A stretch of DNA of 64,000 bases from Flavobacterium sp. W4I14 (lineage in GTDB: Bacteria; Bacteroidota; Bacteroidia; Sphingobacteriales; Sphingobacteriaceae): contig JAUSZU010000001.1 in the NCBI GenBank assembly GCA_030817875.1, forward strand, positions 992,001 to 1,056,000. Reading direction: 5' to 3'. How positions within the stretch are numbered: the first letter of the stretch is position 1; each line of letters opens with the position of its first letter. A model generated the notes under the pieces. The model did no database searches, was not told where the DNA came from, and saw only the letters and a list, made by a program, of their open reading frames with translations. This document shows positions 8,676-17,677 of this stretch, piece after piece. The position numbers and the translations under genes are program-made.

Positions 8676-9290
8676 ATGGAAACCAAAGCAATAAGTCACT
8701 GCCTTTCAAAACTTGGCAAATGGGCGGTTAAATATCGGAGAGGATTATTGATGGGGGGCATCCTTGGCTTTTCAGTCACGGCAGCCTATCTGCTTTCCAG
8801 CAAAAAGAAACAGGCGAGCCCTTTACAGCCAAAGAAAATAGGTATTAATATGGAAAGATATGTTTTTGATATCCAAACGGATGGAGGCCTGAAAGCTGCT
8901 GTGGTAGAAAGCGGCGGCGATTGCTATACGGTGACGCTGGATGGCAGGTATATTGGCAGCATGTGGCGAGACGAAGAACGCGTGATGCAGTGGAATACGC
9001 TGGATGAAGAGCTAACACCGCATCTTTCGGATATTGCAAGCCTGCTATCAGAAGCTTTTTCGCGCAAAGGCTTTCCTTCGCTGTTAAAAGGTGCTTATCC
9101 GGAAATTATTTCCACCGAGTGGAAAAGTACGGAAACGCTTGAAGTGGTGATATCACCGGAGACCGACCTGGAGGTATTCTCAACTTTCCTCAAAGATGAA
9201 GTATTGAACCTTGTGGATTTCGGAGAGCATTTGGACCTTATGGTAAAAAAAGCTGATAACGCCTATTTCGTGATTGTTGGGGTGAATTAG
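8676..9290 (+). CDS. Membrane-anchored hypothetical protein, 204 aa
   Basis: A basic N-terminus (KLGKWAVKYRRG) is followed by one hydrophobic segment at about residues 24-42 (LLMGGILGFSVTAAYLL) and a soluble domain from residue 58. The soluble part is acidic with alternating strands and helices; it might be anchored at the inner membrane, facing either side. A second Met at residue 59 (MERYVFDIQTDG) could give a soluble form. I recognise no family. It seems intact. Confidence 0.55.
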   Translation: METKAISHCLSKLGKWAVKYRRGLLMGGILGFSVTAAYLLSSKKKQASPLQPKKIGINMERYVFDIQTDGGLKAAVVESGGDCYTVTLDGRYIGSMWRDEERVMQWNTLDEELTPHLSDIASLLSEAFSRKGFPSLLKGAYPEIISTEWKSTETLEVVISPETDLEVFSTFLKDEVLNLVDFGEHLDLMVKKADNAYFVIVGVN

Positions 9291-9372
9291 ATTTTTTTGA
9301 TGTAACAAAGTCTGTATTTTCAAGTGAAGAAGATAAATCAAAACCAATTAATTCTATAATTGTTGGATAGAA

Positions 9373-9618
9373 ATGGAAGAACTAGCTTATACCTTCAAAG
9401 ATAAAAAAGGGGCGGAAATCACCTATACTATTGTAGAATATGCCTCCGAAGATATTTTTGACTTTATGCCCAATGGAGGAACAGTCTGCAGGGCACAAAA
9501 ACAGGATGGAAAATGGGTACAGCTTTCGGGTGCTGATACCGGGCCGGAAATCCTGCAGGAACTGGGTGGATTTCAAATCAGCTGTAACTGGAAAAGTTGC
9601 AGATGGAGCTTCCCTTGA
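9373..9618 (+). CDS. Hypothetical protein, 81 aa, possibly frameshifted
   Basis: The first 65 residues are a normal soluble acidic sequence (MEELAYTFKDKKGAEITYTI). The last 15 become Cys- and Trp-rich (SCNWKSCRWSFP), while the neighbouring frame over 9570-9676 stays protein-like (DFKSAVTGKVADGASLEKVQ). A small indel near 9570 may have altered the C-terminus. No family was recognised. Confidence 0.4.
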   Translation: MEELAYTFKDKKGAEITYTIVEYASEDIFDFMPNGGTVCRAQKQDGKWVQLSGADTGPEILQELGGFQISCNWKSCRWSFP

Positions 9619-9702
9619 AAAAGTTCAAGCGTTCGGGCATGGAAACATTGCTCTTCATAAAGGCTGTTCAGAATAGGGCAGATCAAGGTTGGGACATAAT
9701 GA

Positions 9703-10077
9703 CTATTTGTTATATTTTGGTTGGAGCAGCCAAATAGCCAGATGCTCCAGAGCTTCTGCCTCTCTTTTATCCCTACAGATACATATCCTGTAACGGCAGT
9801 GTTCCATAAAGTGAACCTTTGCGGCGGTTCTGTCTGCAAATGAGCCTTCCCTTAGCAGTTTTTTGACTAGGGTATGTGTAGATTCATGCTTGAGATCAGT
9901 CCCGAAGCGCACATGAAAGTTGTTTGTGCTGCCTATATAGAGGATTTCATTTTCATGGGAATAAATGATATAAACTCCGGTGATCTTTTTTTTTGAACTG
10001 ACCTCAATAAAGGAAATCTGTTCACTGCCGAGCAGTTGGCCGTAAAGGCCCTGCAGTAGTTCTATTGACGGATTCAC
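9703..10077 (-). CDS. GIY-YIG nuclease domain protein, 124 aa
   Basis: The GIY-YIG signature is clear: GVYIIYS (34-40) and LYIGSTNNFHVRF (46-58) with the conserved Arg57. EALEHLAIWLLQPKYN near the C-terminus carries the usual Glu and Asn. It is about the size of a lone catalytic domain with a short N-terminal helical extension. It lies only 7 bp after the PD-(D/E)XK gene at 10085-11068, in the same direction, so the two nucleases are very likely co-transcribed. The family includes homing, repair and restriction nucleases; the role here is unknown, with restriction or defence plausible. Confidence 0.8.
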   Translation of the reverse strand: MNPSIELLQGLYGQLLGSEQISFIEVSSKKKITGVYIIYSHENEILYIGSTNNFHVRFGTDLKHESTHTLVKKLLREGSFADRTAAKVHFMEHCRYRICICRDKREAEALEHLAIWLLQPKYNK

Positions 10078-10084
10078 AAAGTGC

Positions 10085-11068
10085 TTAATTGGACTGCACA
10101 GTATTGATCTGCGTGATAACCTGTTGCAGGATTGGCCTGTTTCTTACCATAATTTCTGCGAAATCGGCAATGGATGCTTCGTTACTGATTTTAGGGCCGT
10201 AAGTTAGGATCTTATGCCACTTGCTAGCTTTTGAGTAACTGCCCCATGTAATCCCAGAGGTATCAAGCCTTGAAAAATGATCGATAAATAATTGTTTGAG
10301 TTCATTTCTTAACTGGCTGTTAGCATCTTCGCTGTACATCCGGATCATGTAAATCCCGTCGAGTATCTCCTGGTAGACTTCGAATTCCTCGCCCTTGTAG
10401 TTAAAGCCTATCCACGAATGCTGGTCGTTCAGTATGACCGATCCGCCTGCCGCGTTGTTGACTGGGTAGATAAGGAACTGCTCCTGTGGAAGGAATTTAC
10501 TCATATGGTAGTATAGAGAATAGAAGCTGATGTCATTCTCCTTATCCAATCTTTTCCAAGCGGAAAGGATATGTTTATATTGTTCTTTGAGAGATGCCGA
10601 ATAACTTTCTGCCATCTGGGCAAGGGGAGATGAAGGGGCGCTTGTATTGAAATTTTCCAATGCCGAGATTAATTTGTCATAACCTATTTTCCGGCTTGTT
10701 GCCTTTGAATCCTTTATAATCCTGTCAAATTCATCACTCTGGTAGTGGATCAGGTCAGCCGTTCCCAAAAGAATATGTATTCCCTTGACGGTTTCCTTAG
10801 TTAAAAATTCGGTCTGCGCTTTAAGTTGCTGTTTGGAAAGTGTCGACCACATTTTAAGCTCAAGCAGGTAAAGCCACTTTTCTTCGGTGTTGCTCTTAAT
10901 ACCTATATCAAAACGTCCGCCTTCGGGTTCTAACACGATGTGGTAGTCATGCAGGTTTTCTCCGGTCAACAGATTGGCAAATTCCGGGGATTCCAGTAAA
11001 GTTTTAAGGATTAGTTGGTGCGTCAGCTCGTAGTTGATCGAACTAGAAAGGTAAAGATTAAATGGCAT
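10085..11068 (-). CDS. PD-(D/E)XK nuclease-like protein, 327 aa
   Basis: Residues 45-75 hold a recognisable core: EGGRFDIGI supplies Asp54 and LYLLELKMW supplies Glu70-x-Lys72, the D-x(n)-E-x-K layout of the PD-(D/E)XK fold. A Gln-rich helix (KQQLKAQTEFL) follows, as in many restriction-like enzymes. The C-terminal 170 residues are a separate alpha/beta region of unknown role. It is the first gene of a two-gene unit with the GIY-YIG protein. Two different nuclease folds in one operon suggest a DNA-targeting conflict system; this is inference. Confidence 0.65.
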   Translation of the reverse strand: MPFNLYLSSSINYELTHQLILKTLLESPEFANLLTGENLHDYHIVLEPEGGRFDIGIKSNTEEKWLYLLELKMWSTLSKQQLKAQTEFLTKETVKGIHILLGTADLIHYQSDEFDRIIKDSKATSRKIGYDKLISALENFNTSAPSSPLAQMAESYSASLKEQYKHILSAWKRLDKENDISFYSLYYHMSKFLPQEQFLIYPVNNAAGGSVILNDQHSWIGFNYKGEEFEVYQEILDGIYMIRMYSEDANSQLRNELKQLFIDHFSRLDTSGITWGSYSKASKWHKILTYGPKISNEASIADFAEIMVRNRPILQQVITQINTVQSN

Positions 11069-11242
11069 GAGTAGCGTATTAGTAATTATCGTTATAATTT
11101 ATATCCGTTCATCGGATAATCGTTTAAAAGTACAAATAAATAGCATTTATTTTTTTGGATCTTCATTGCCGATCCGCCGATTGCCGATATTTAACATTAT
11201 ATCATATGGGCTTTTGGGCTTATAGTCATTTTCATTAAGTAA

Positions 11243-11525
11243 TTAATTATTGGCAATATCTTCCGGGATTTTAAACGAAGCGTGTTTTTTGATAAAGCAA
11301 TTCATCTCGCCAAAGATTATACCGAACTGGCATTGATTTTTTGATGAAAGTGTCGACAAAGAGATTCCGGTCACCCGATCGGTTTCTCCACTACATAATT
11401 CTCTTCCCTCGGTTGATACAATGACGCATCAAGTATAATCTCAGAGGTGACGGGGCCTGTATGTCTACGATTTAAGAATACATTAAAGACAATATCCCGT
11501 ATTCTAGATTTATCCCTTGGTCGTG
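11243..11525 (-). pseudogene. Possible broken reverse-strand gene
   Basis: On the reverse strand one frame reads RPRDKSRIRDIVFNVFLNRR, then HTGPVTSEIILDASLY and EENYVVEKPIG, before a TGA. The next frame continues DRVTGISLSTLSSKNQCQFG, then IIFGEMNCF and SFKIPEDIANN, and ends at a TAA. Together they form a plausible protein of about 95 residues with one frameshift near 11375. It lies directly downstream of the KAP NTPase gene. The family is not recognised. Confidence 0.3.
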
Positions 11526-11561
11526 TTTTTAGTTAGCTGCTTATTTACGTTGTCTGATAAG

Positions 11562-13058
11562 TTATAAAAGATATTTTGCCATATTGAAATAATTCCAGAA
11601 AATGTAGTCGCTAAACTCATTGTTTTCAATTTCATCTTTATGCTTAATTAAAAATCGACAGAAAGAAGTCAGGATACCGCTGTCGGTATAATAAGATTCA
11701 TATTGCGATATTCTTTCATCATATACTTCCGCAAAATTATTCGGATGGCTGTGCGAAAAAATGAGGAGAAATTTTACAAAGCTGATTCGCTTACCTCCCG
11801 ATGTAACCGTTCTCCCACTTACTTCTGCTATCTTGGCACTTCTAATGTTCTGTATTTTGAAATTCTTCAGAACATCTGATGCTGTTGCAGGAGTGACTCT
11901 CGTATTTGTAACGGTTTCTCGTTGCAGTTTTACTATCGGGTCAAGCAGTTTAGCGAATTTTTCCTCATACTGTTCCAGTTCCTCAAACTGATCAGCATGG
12001 TTTTCATATAGGATGATAAAATATATACATAGGATCGTTTCCCAGATGTTTCCATTTTGATACTCCTGTCTGAAAATAACATTGGGAATAAAGCTTCGGA
12101 TCTCTTGAGGGATGGACGCGCTGATCTTGAAAGTATTTAAGATCTCATATTTGTTTAATATTTTTTTGATGTGCCTTGGGTTTGTCAGGCCGATCGATTT
12201 AAAGAAATCTTCAAGTAATTCTATGTGATCAGTAAAATACTGAGATAGGAATTTTGCCAGTGAAAATGTTTTCGGCATACTAAAACTGATGTCGAATACC
12301 TTTTCCAGGTATTCTTCAGACTTCACAACGTCTTTATATTTTGTAATTACTGCTTTGGTAATGGCGTCTTTGTCTAATCCTGCTAGAAAAACGGTCTTTT
12401 GTCCATAGGTAAAGAACAATTTTATTGCTGTTATCAGATTCAGAACATTTTCGGGTTCACACCTATCAAGGTCATCAACAAAAACAATAATCCTAGTTGC
12501 TTTTTTCTTTTTTAAGATCAGCTCTTCTATTGCCAAAAATGTTTTTTTGAAATCTTTGTTTTCTGTGAAAAAGCTCTTTTCTGACCGGTCTTCAAGTGCT
12601 TTGTCAAATGCTTCGACCGCATCCTTTCCTTCAAAAGCAAATTCAAATCCTTTGCTAATTGGATCGGAAATTTTAACGCTGACACCAGATGTAAAACCTT
12701 TCAGTAAAGCAATCGCATTTTTGCGAAAAGATTTTATTATGGAAAGATTCCCTTCCGTAATTTCTGAGGTCAGGGCATCACAAAGGGATAATGCAAGATT
12801 GTCGTCTTTCTCATGCGCCCATGCTTCAAAAAAAATAGGAAAATAGATTCCTTTGTCGATCTCCTTCTCAATATGCCGCATCAATGATGTCTTGCCGCTT
12901 CCCCAATTGCCATATAATGCGAGCATTTTATTGTGGAGAAGAGAATTTACATTAGTTTCGAGAAAAGACTTTATAGCGTCTGCTTTGATAATAAAATCAA
13001 ATGAATCTTCGGTTTTGTAGTCTTGGATTTCACGGTTTGCAGAGAGATTGGTTATCAT
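11562..13058 (-). CDS. KAP-family P-loop NTPase, 498 aa
   Basis: Walker A is GNWGSGKT (50-57) and the extended Walker B is FVDDLDRCEP (193-202), the VDDLDR form typical of KAP NTPases. FFEAWAHEKDDNLALSL after Walker A also fits the family. In bacteria KAP NTPases are often mobile-element or defence-associated STAND-like ATPases; many have inserted membrane segments, but no clear one is seen here. The C-terminal 190 residues are helical and unassigned. The gene diverges from the broken gene at 13159, sharing a roughly 100-bp control region. Its target or effector is not evident. Confidence 0.85.
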   Translation of the reverse strand: MITNLSANREIQDYKTEDSFDFIIKADAIKSFLETNVNSLLHNKMLALYGNWGSGKTSLMRHIEKEIDKGIYFPIFFEAWAHEKDDNLALSLCDALTSEITEGNLSIIKSFRKNAIALLKGFTSGVSVKISDPISKGFEFAFEGKDAVEAFDKALEDRSEKSFFTENKDFKKTFLAIEELILKKKKATRIIVFVDDLDRCEPENVLNLITAIKLFFTYGQKTVFLAGLDKDAITKAVITKYKDVVKSEEYLEKVFDISFSMPKTFSLAKFLSQYFTDHIELLEDFFKSIGLTNPRHIKKILNKYEILNTFKISASIPQEIRSFIPNVIFRQEYQNGNIWETILCIYFIILYENHADQFEELEQYEEKFAKLLDPIVKLQRETVTNTRVTPATASDVLKNFKIQNIRSAKIAEVSGRTVTSGGKRISFVKFLLIFSHSHPNNFAEVYDERISQYESYYTDSGILTSFCRFLIKHKDEIENNEFSDYIFWNYFNMAKYLL

Positions 13059-13158
13059 GGAGCGTTTAATCGTTTTTTAGATTTACGCTGCCAATTTAGT
13101 AAATACTTCTAGGTATTTGTAATAATTGCTACATTGTGTAAAATCTAAAACGCTCATC

Positions 13159-14126
13159 ATGACAAACGAAGAACAAAAGGATAAAGAAGAGTTACTAAGG
13201 TCGGCAAAGAATTACGGCCATAGTCTTACAAACGAAGAAGTAGAATATTTAAAAGAAATCACTGCGAGAGGAGATTTGAACTCTATAGTAAACTGTACTC
13301 GTACTCATCATTTTGGATTTTGCCGTTATTCGTTGATCATTCTAATGGAAAGATTCATCAACCGCATCATTGGTGGAAAAGCCTTGAGGGTCGAAGCGAT
13401 GAGTTTTCGTTTTCGGCAATTGACTTAGAAAATTTTGTTTATTCAAATTTTGAAAGACGACTTCCTAAAGATGAAAGTAAGCTTGAAAATGCAAAATCAC
13501 TGTTACGGATGAGTACAGGAATGGCGGAAGCGGAGTTAAGCCTCATTAACAATGTGGAAGAACTTAGGAAAGAGCAGGCGCTATTAAAGCAACTCCTTTT
13601 CAATCAAGCCTCGGCTGGTGTCAATATTGAGCGGAAGCAATTGATAACTATTAGCTTCTATCTGGATACCAATGAGCCAAAATCTATCTATAATGCGTAT
13701 CAGGCAGTACTCGACTATTTGACGGAAATGGGATATGAGACTGTGGTCGACTTTCCGGCAAAAAGTGGATCATGGATAAAGCAGATGATAAGCAGGAGCA
13801 AGGGGCCGTTGTCTGTTGGAGAGGTTGATGCCCAATTTGATATTCCATATCTAGCCTCTGTCAATGAAACGATCAAAACACTATCTGAGGCCGAGCTAAA
13901 TCAATCGGCGGCATTTTTGAATATTATCAAATCTCTCGAAAATATACCTAATGCAGTTATCAATATTCATTCACTAATTGTAGTAAAAACTACAAATGAA
14001 AATGGGGTAGTAAATATCCAGACAAGGACGCTTAATTTGGCCGAACTACAGATTATCAAAAATCAACCTGAGCTATTGCAACAGTCCCAGAAAATTATTT
14101 TTGAGTTGGTGAAAGGTACTCAGTAG
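13159..14126 (+). pseudogene. Frameshifted hypothetical gene
   Basis: The 5' part (MTNEEQKDKEELLRSAKNYG, then SLTNEEVEYLKEITARGDLN) and the 3' part (KIHQPHHWWKSLEG, then EFSFSAIDLENFVYSNFERR) lie in different frames. Both look like real protein; joining them with a shift between about 13290 and 13345 gives roughly 320 residues. The 3' part alone is open from about 13320 to 14126 and includes a 100-residue alpha/beta segment (TISFYLDTNEPKSIYNAYQA). Divergent from the KAP NTPase and possibly once its partner. The family is unknown; sequencing error is possible. Confidence 0.5.
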
Positions 14127-14458
14127 CTAAAAATCCATTTCCTTTATAGAATACATTAAGCCTTTTAACGAATTTTGATTGAAGAATGCAGGTTTTTACT
14201 GTCTGGCTGCGACGGCCCGGGATGCTCATCAAAAAAGAATAATTAAAACTTATTAAATGAAATTAAAAGCATCAATCGATCTTTTGAAGCGGAAGTAAAG
14301 TTGACCACTGGATCGTCAAATCGCAAGGATATTGAAAGCTATATCAAGAACAAAAAGAAAACCAATTAAAAAGGTAACTGTACTTTATTGCTCGACATCC
14401 ATACGGTTTTTTGAATCAATGTACATTGACAAATGAAATGCCAATAATTGAACGCATT
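14127..14458. other. Short gene-poor stretch
   Basis: A 36-codon piece near 14250-14368 (EIKSINRSFEAEVKLTTGSS) lacks a start and may be the tail of a lost gene. Nothing else was recognised before the terminator. Confidence 0.3.
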
Positions 14459-14490
14459 AAGGCGTAAGTCCAAAGACTTCCGCCTTTTTT
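14459..14490 (+). terminator. Rho-independent terminator
   Basis: AAGGCG (14459-14464) pairs with CGCCTT (14481-14486), and AAGTC with GACTT inside it around a CAAA loop, followed by TTTTTTG. It separates the accessory genes upstream from the DUF3606 and glycosylase genes. Confidence 0.8.
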
Positions 14491-14550
14491 GTACACTGCC
14501 TCCAAACTTTCGTCGGATAACCGATGTTTTAAGAATAAAAAGGAGCGCTT

Positions 14551-14931
14551 ATGCCTTGGTATAATGGGGATTTTCCGCCATCATATAAAAACCAGTCCCA
14601 ACCACTAAGGGAGAAAGCGGTGGAAATAGCAAATGCGCTATTGACTGAAGGAGTGGAAGAGGGAATTGCTATTGCCACCGGACTAAAAAGGGCAAGGCAG
14701 TATTTCGGAGAATCAGAAAAAGTGGAAAGCGACCTTAAGGACATTGCTAGCGATAAGGATACACTGGAGCCTGAAGACTTTGGAGTTACTGAGGGAACTA
14801 TAGATATCTCCGATCCCAAACAGTTAAGTTACTGGGCCGAACAGTTTCAGATCAGTACAGAAGAGCTTAAAGCAGTGGTCGCTATCCGTGGACAGAATCT
14901 TTCAGAAATCAAAAACTACCTCAAATCGTAA
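14551..14931 (+). CDS. DUF3606-type small protein, 126 aa
   Basis: The N-terminal 55 residues (MPWYNGDFPPSYKNQ, then REKAVEIANALLTEGVEEG and IAIATGLKRA) resemble the short plasmid-type domain seen in Bacteroidota proteins handling DNA. The C-terminal 55 (DISDPKQLSYWAEQFQISTE, then ELKAVVAIRG) match DUF3606, whose function is not established. The stop lies 4 bp before the ATG of the Fpg/Nei-like glycosylase, so both are probably translated from one mRNA. The pairing suggests a DNA-related role, by context only. Confidence 0.7.
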   Translation: MPWYNGDFPPSYKNQSQPLREKAVEIANALLTEGVEEGIAIATGLKRARQYFGESEKVESDLKDIASDKDTLEPEDFGVTEGTIDISDPKQLSYWAEQFQISTEELKAVVAIRGQNLSEIKNYLKS

Positions 14932-14935
14932 TAAC

Positions 14936-15703
14936 ATGGCCGAACTACCCGATCTTGAAGTCTTTGCGCGTATCCTCACCCGTAAATTTGGAGGCAAAGT
15001 GCTTGAAAAAGTTGATATTCCGGTTGATAAAAAACTAAATGTCCCTTCAAAAAAACTGAAAGAAAATCTTGAGGGCCATAAACTTTCTTTGGTAAAACGG
15101 TCGGGGAAAACTTTACAGTTCCATATCGGCGAAAGCGTACTCGGACTGCATCTGATGCTACGGGGAGAACTTGTTGAGCTAAATGATAAAGCAGCTAAAT
15201 TTACCATCATGAGTTTTCACTTTAAGGGTGGCAGTGGTTTTGCCGTGACAGACATGCAGAAACAGGCTACCCCGACCCTTGATCCGCCGGAGAGCGATGT
15301 TCCCGATGCATTGGTAATAGATTACCAATCACTGCTCAGATTGATAAAAGGAAAAAAGACTGTGATCAAATCCCTGCTCATGGATCAGAAGAAGATCCGG
15401 GGGATCGGAAATTCTTACGGTGATGAGATACTCTACCGTGCCGGCATTTCCCCTTTTTCTATTGCTGGCAAGATACCAGAGGATGATGTTAAAAGACTGC
15501 ATAAAAGTATGCACTCGGTGCTGGAAACTGCAATAAAGAAAATCGAAAAAGAAAACGGTGATGAGCTGCGTGGTGAACTCAGGGACTTTATGGAAATACA
15601 TGGAGCGGGTATCAAACAGACCAAAAAAGGCGAGGAAGTACTTCATGAAAAAATAGGTGGCAGAACAAGCTATTATACAAAATCCCAAAAACTTTTTGAC
15701 TGA
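14936..15703 (+). CDS. Fpg/Nei-family DNA glycosylase, atypical
   Basis: Start chosen at ATG 14936 because the family begins right at the N-terminal catalytic residue. The protein reads MAELPDLEVF where Fpg normally reads MPELPEVE, so the catalytic Pro is Ala2; Glu3 is kept. The H2TH region (KKIRGIGNSYGDEILYRAGI) is well conserved. The C-terminal zinc finger has lost all its Cys, ending GGRTSYYTKSQ, but the finger Arg is kept, as in zincless-finger relatives. Alanine-2 would be exposed after Met removal and its amine might still form a Schiff base, as Val2 does in NEIL3. It would repair oxidised bases; activity needs testing. Confidence 0.8.
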   Translation: MAELPDLEVFARILTRKFGGKVLEKVDIPVDKKLNVPSKKLKENLEGHKLSLVKRSGKTLQFHIGESVLGLHLMLRGELVELNDKAAKFTIMSFHFKGGSGFAVTDMQKQATPTLDPPESDVPDALVIDYQSLLRLIKGKKTVIKSLLMDQKKIRGIGNSYGDEILYRAGISPFSIAGKIPEDDVKRLHKSMHSVLETAIKKIEKENGDELRGELRDFMEIHGAGIKQTKKGEEVLHEKIGGRTSYYTKSQKLFD

Positions 15704-15711
15704 CCTGTGCC

Positions 15712-15828
15712 GTGAAGATCGCTACCTACAATATCAATGGGATCAATGGCCGATTAGCCATACTGCTGCGCTGGCTAAATGAAGCCATGTCGGATATTGT
15801 ATGCCTGCAGGAGCTTAAATGTGAGTAG
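15712..15828 (+). pseudogene. N-terminal fragment of exonuclease III (XthA-like)
   Basis: A GTG-started 38-residue frame reads VKIATYNINGINGRL, then WLNEAMSDIVCLQELK, which is the N-terminus of ExoIII/XthA including the metal-binding Asn (YNING) and Glu (QELK). It stops at TAG 15826-15828 and no further ExoIII sequence follows, so about 85 percent of the gene is missing. It begins 8 bp after the glycosylase stop, so a repair operon (DUF3606, glycosylase, ExoIII) appears to have been cut here. The insertion of the reverse-strand HEPN gene may mark the break. Confidence 0.8.
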
Positions 15829-15883
15829 GATGGAAAAATTTTCCGGATGTATTAATTTATTTGGAAGTTCTGTTTGCATACTT

Positions 15884-17251
15884 TTAATCATAGGCCTGCA
15901 TAATAGCATCTTCTATTTCCTGTAACAGCGACTGTTTACTTAGGTGTTGCTTTGTCTTGTTGATCAATGCTTCTAGGAGCATGACGACAATGTACTGTAA
16001 TTTTCTCAGGTTGTCCATGTCGAATCTTACCTCTTTTCCGTGATGTATTAGTTTGCTTCTGACATCATACATAATTTTGAGTAGTTCGATCGCCTGCTTT
16101 CTGTCCTCGATTTTCTTAAACACCAGCTTTGAGCAATAACGGCAGACTGATTCGATTATTGGACTATTTGTATTTAGTAGAAGCAAAGATTCGAGGATTG
16201 TAAATAGTTCAACGATTCTTTGATGGAGGCTGTGGATCGAAATTGCATTACCGAACCGTTTGATGCTGTTTACTATAAGGGACTGAAGTTCTGTCGGCTC
16301 ATCGGTGAGGTTTATAAGAAAGATGTGAAAGACGGCTAAGCCACGTTTTAGCATCTGAGTCCATTGTTTTTTACCAATGCGGTACCTTCCTTGTGGTCCG
16401 TACATGTTTATGGTAAATTCTTCAAGCTCATTTTCTGCCATCGTTAAAATAACTTCGCTCTGAGATGCAAATTTTACCCTAGAATCGATGTCAAATTTTA
16501 AACCTAGGTCTGGTAGATCTAACATATCTGAACACATTTTTAATATATCGACGGTAAGCGAACAATATTCTAAAGCTATCTCTTCTGCTTTTTGAACTTC
16601 AGCAACCACATCAAATGAAACGAAGACTTTTCCTTGATATTTATTACGGATGTGTGAGTAGCTGTCCTCATTTGAAGTAGACCCTTGTTCAGCATTGTGC
16701 TGTTTGAGTTTGTTAAAATAGTCTTCTGTGAAAAAATCGAATTTCGCCTTACCAATTTCAAAAGCATTGTCGATATCCAAGTTGACTATTGGGAACCGTA
16801 TGCGGCGATTCTTACACACCATTAAAAACTCATCTAGCAAAAATGTAGATAATGTTTTTTCTGCTCTATTTTCCTTATGGGTTTTTACAAGCCATTTAAA
16901 AATCTTATTTTCTATAAAATCTTCGCTGATTTTATATACTATCGATTTTTCTTCGCTGGCAGTTGCAGCAAGCTTCTTAACCCTTAAATAATCGAGGCCA
17001 TTGAACCCTATGGAACGGTTATTGTAAACTTCCTTTTTGTATTCATGCCCTGTACGATCGTATGCTGATTCAATGTGTGGGGAATCAACCATCTTTTCTG
17101 TGAGATCCAGGGCAATTTTTTCATGGATAGAACCTGAAGGAGTCCGCTTTGGGCTTTTGTTAACAGGTTGAAGTATTTTGTCTTCAATAAGTGCAAGTAA
17201 TCTAAAGCCTTCATCATCGATGTATTGTCGTTTTTGCTCCTTAAAGTTCAT
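15884..17251 (-). CDS. HEPN-domain protein (ApeA-like), 455 aa
   Basis: The C-terminal 150 residues are helical and contain DVRSKLIHHGKEV, giving the R-x4-H motif of HEPN ribonucleases (Arg398, His403). The layout, with a large uncharacterised N-terminal region and C-terminal HEPN, resembles Apea-like HEPN proteins, some of which are single-gene anti-phage defences acting on RNA. The N-terminal part has no recognised motif. No toxin-antitoxin partner is adjacent. It lies between the truncated ExoIII fragment and the first 178-bp repeat, as a later insertion would. Function inferred. Confidence 0.6.
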   Translation of the reverse strand: MNFKEQKRQYIDDEGFRLLALIEDKILQPVNKSPKRTPSGSIHEKIALDLTEKMVDSPHIESAYDRTGHEYKKEVYNNRSIGFNGLDYLRVKKLAATASEEKSIVYKISEDFIENKIFKWLVKTHKENRAEKTLSTFLLDEFLMVCKNRRIRFPIVNLDIDNAFEIGKAKFDFFTEDYFNKLKQHNAEQGSTSNEDSYSHIRNKYQGKVFVSFDVVAEVQKAEEIALEYCSLTVDILKMCSDMLDLPDLGLKFDIDSRVKFASQSEVILTMAENELEEFTINMYGPQGRYRIGKKQWTQMLKRGLAVFHIFLINLTDEPTELQSLIVNSIKRFGNAISIHSLHQRIVELFTILESLLLLNTNSPIIESVCRYCSKLVFKKIEDRKQAIELLKIMYDVRSKLIHHGKEVRFDMDNLRKLQYIVVMLLEALINKTKQHLSKQSLLQEIEDAIMQAYD

Positions 17252-17421
17252 GGATTAAAGGTGGGTTAAATTAGGTTGAATAAATGACTAGCATTTGTTT
17301 TATAACAAATTTAATCTTTTTCAAATATGTTTACGAGAACTACACTCATCCGTCCATGAATCTAACGGAAAAAATGAGGATGTGGTGTGTTGTAACAGAA
17401 GACACAAAAAAGGCAACGATA

Positions 17422-17599
17422 TTTCCAATCGAAACGGATAAAAAGGCCGTGAATTTCGGGCGCTCCTTTCTCTGCGAGCGCATAATGTCCTGGCTTCGCC
17501 AGAACACCCTCCGGGACTTATAGCTCTCCGTTCTCTATGCACCCGTTTTTCAGGACTTTCTTTTTTTCCGTTTTTTCTTTTGAAAAGATTTTTTGGGAA
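17422..17599 (+). repeat. 178-bp structured repeat, copy 1
   Basis: About 97 percent identical to 35310-35488 (five substitutions and one T indel). It contains hairpins GCGCTC (17460-17465)/GAGCGC (17476-17481) and CTGGC-TTC-GCCAG (17490-17502), then long pyrimidine tracts. It ends 78 bp before the DUF3560 gene. Two of the five substitutions fall in hairpin loops. Reverse-strand frames across it are not believed to be genes. Possible roles: 5' leader, terminator or antiterminator, or a single-strand promoter used on transfer. Confidence 0.85.
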
Positions 17600-17677
17600 G
17601 GGACGGGAAGAAGATAATTAATAGGGTTTTTATTTTTAGAGACGGTATGGTGCAGCCGAGGAATTGCATTTTGGATT

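Noticed and set aside
17321-17542. Reverse frame with ERRAISPGGCSG and SARNSRPFYPF over repeat copy 1, and its counterpart at 35293-35619
   Set aside because: The similarity between them comes from the DNA repeat. Composition is not protein-like and no ribosome-binding site is seen.
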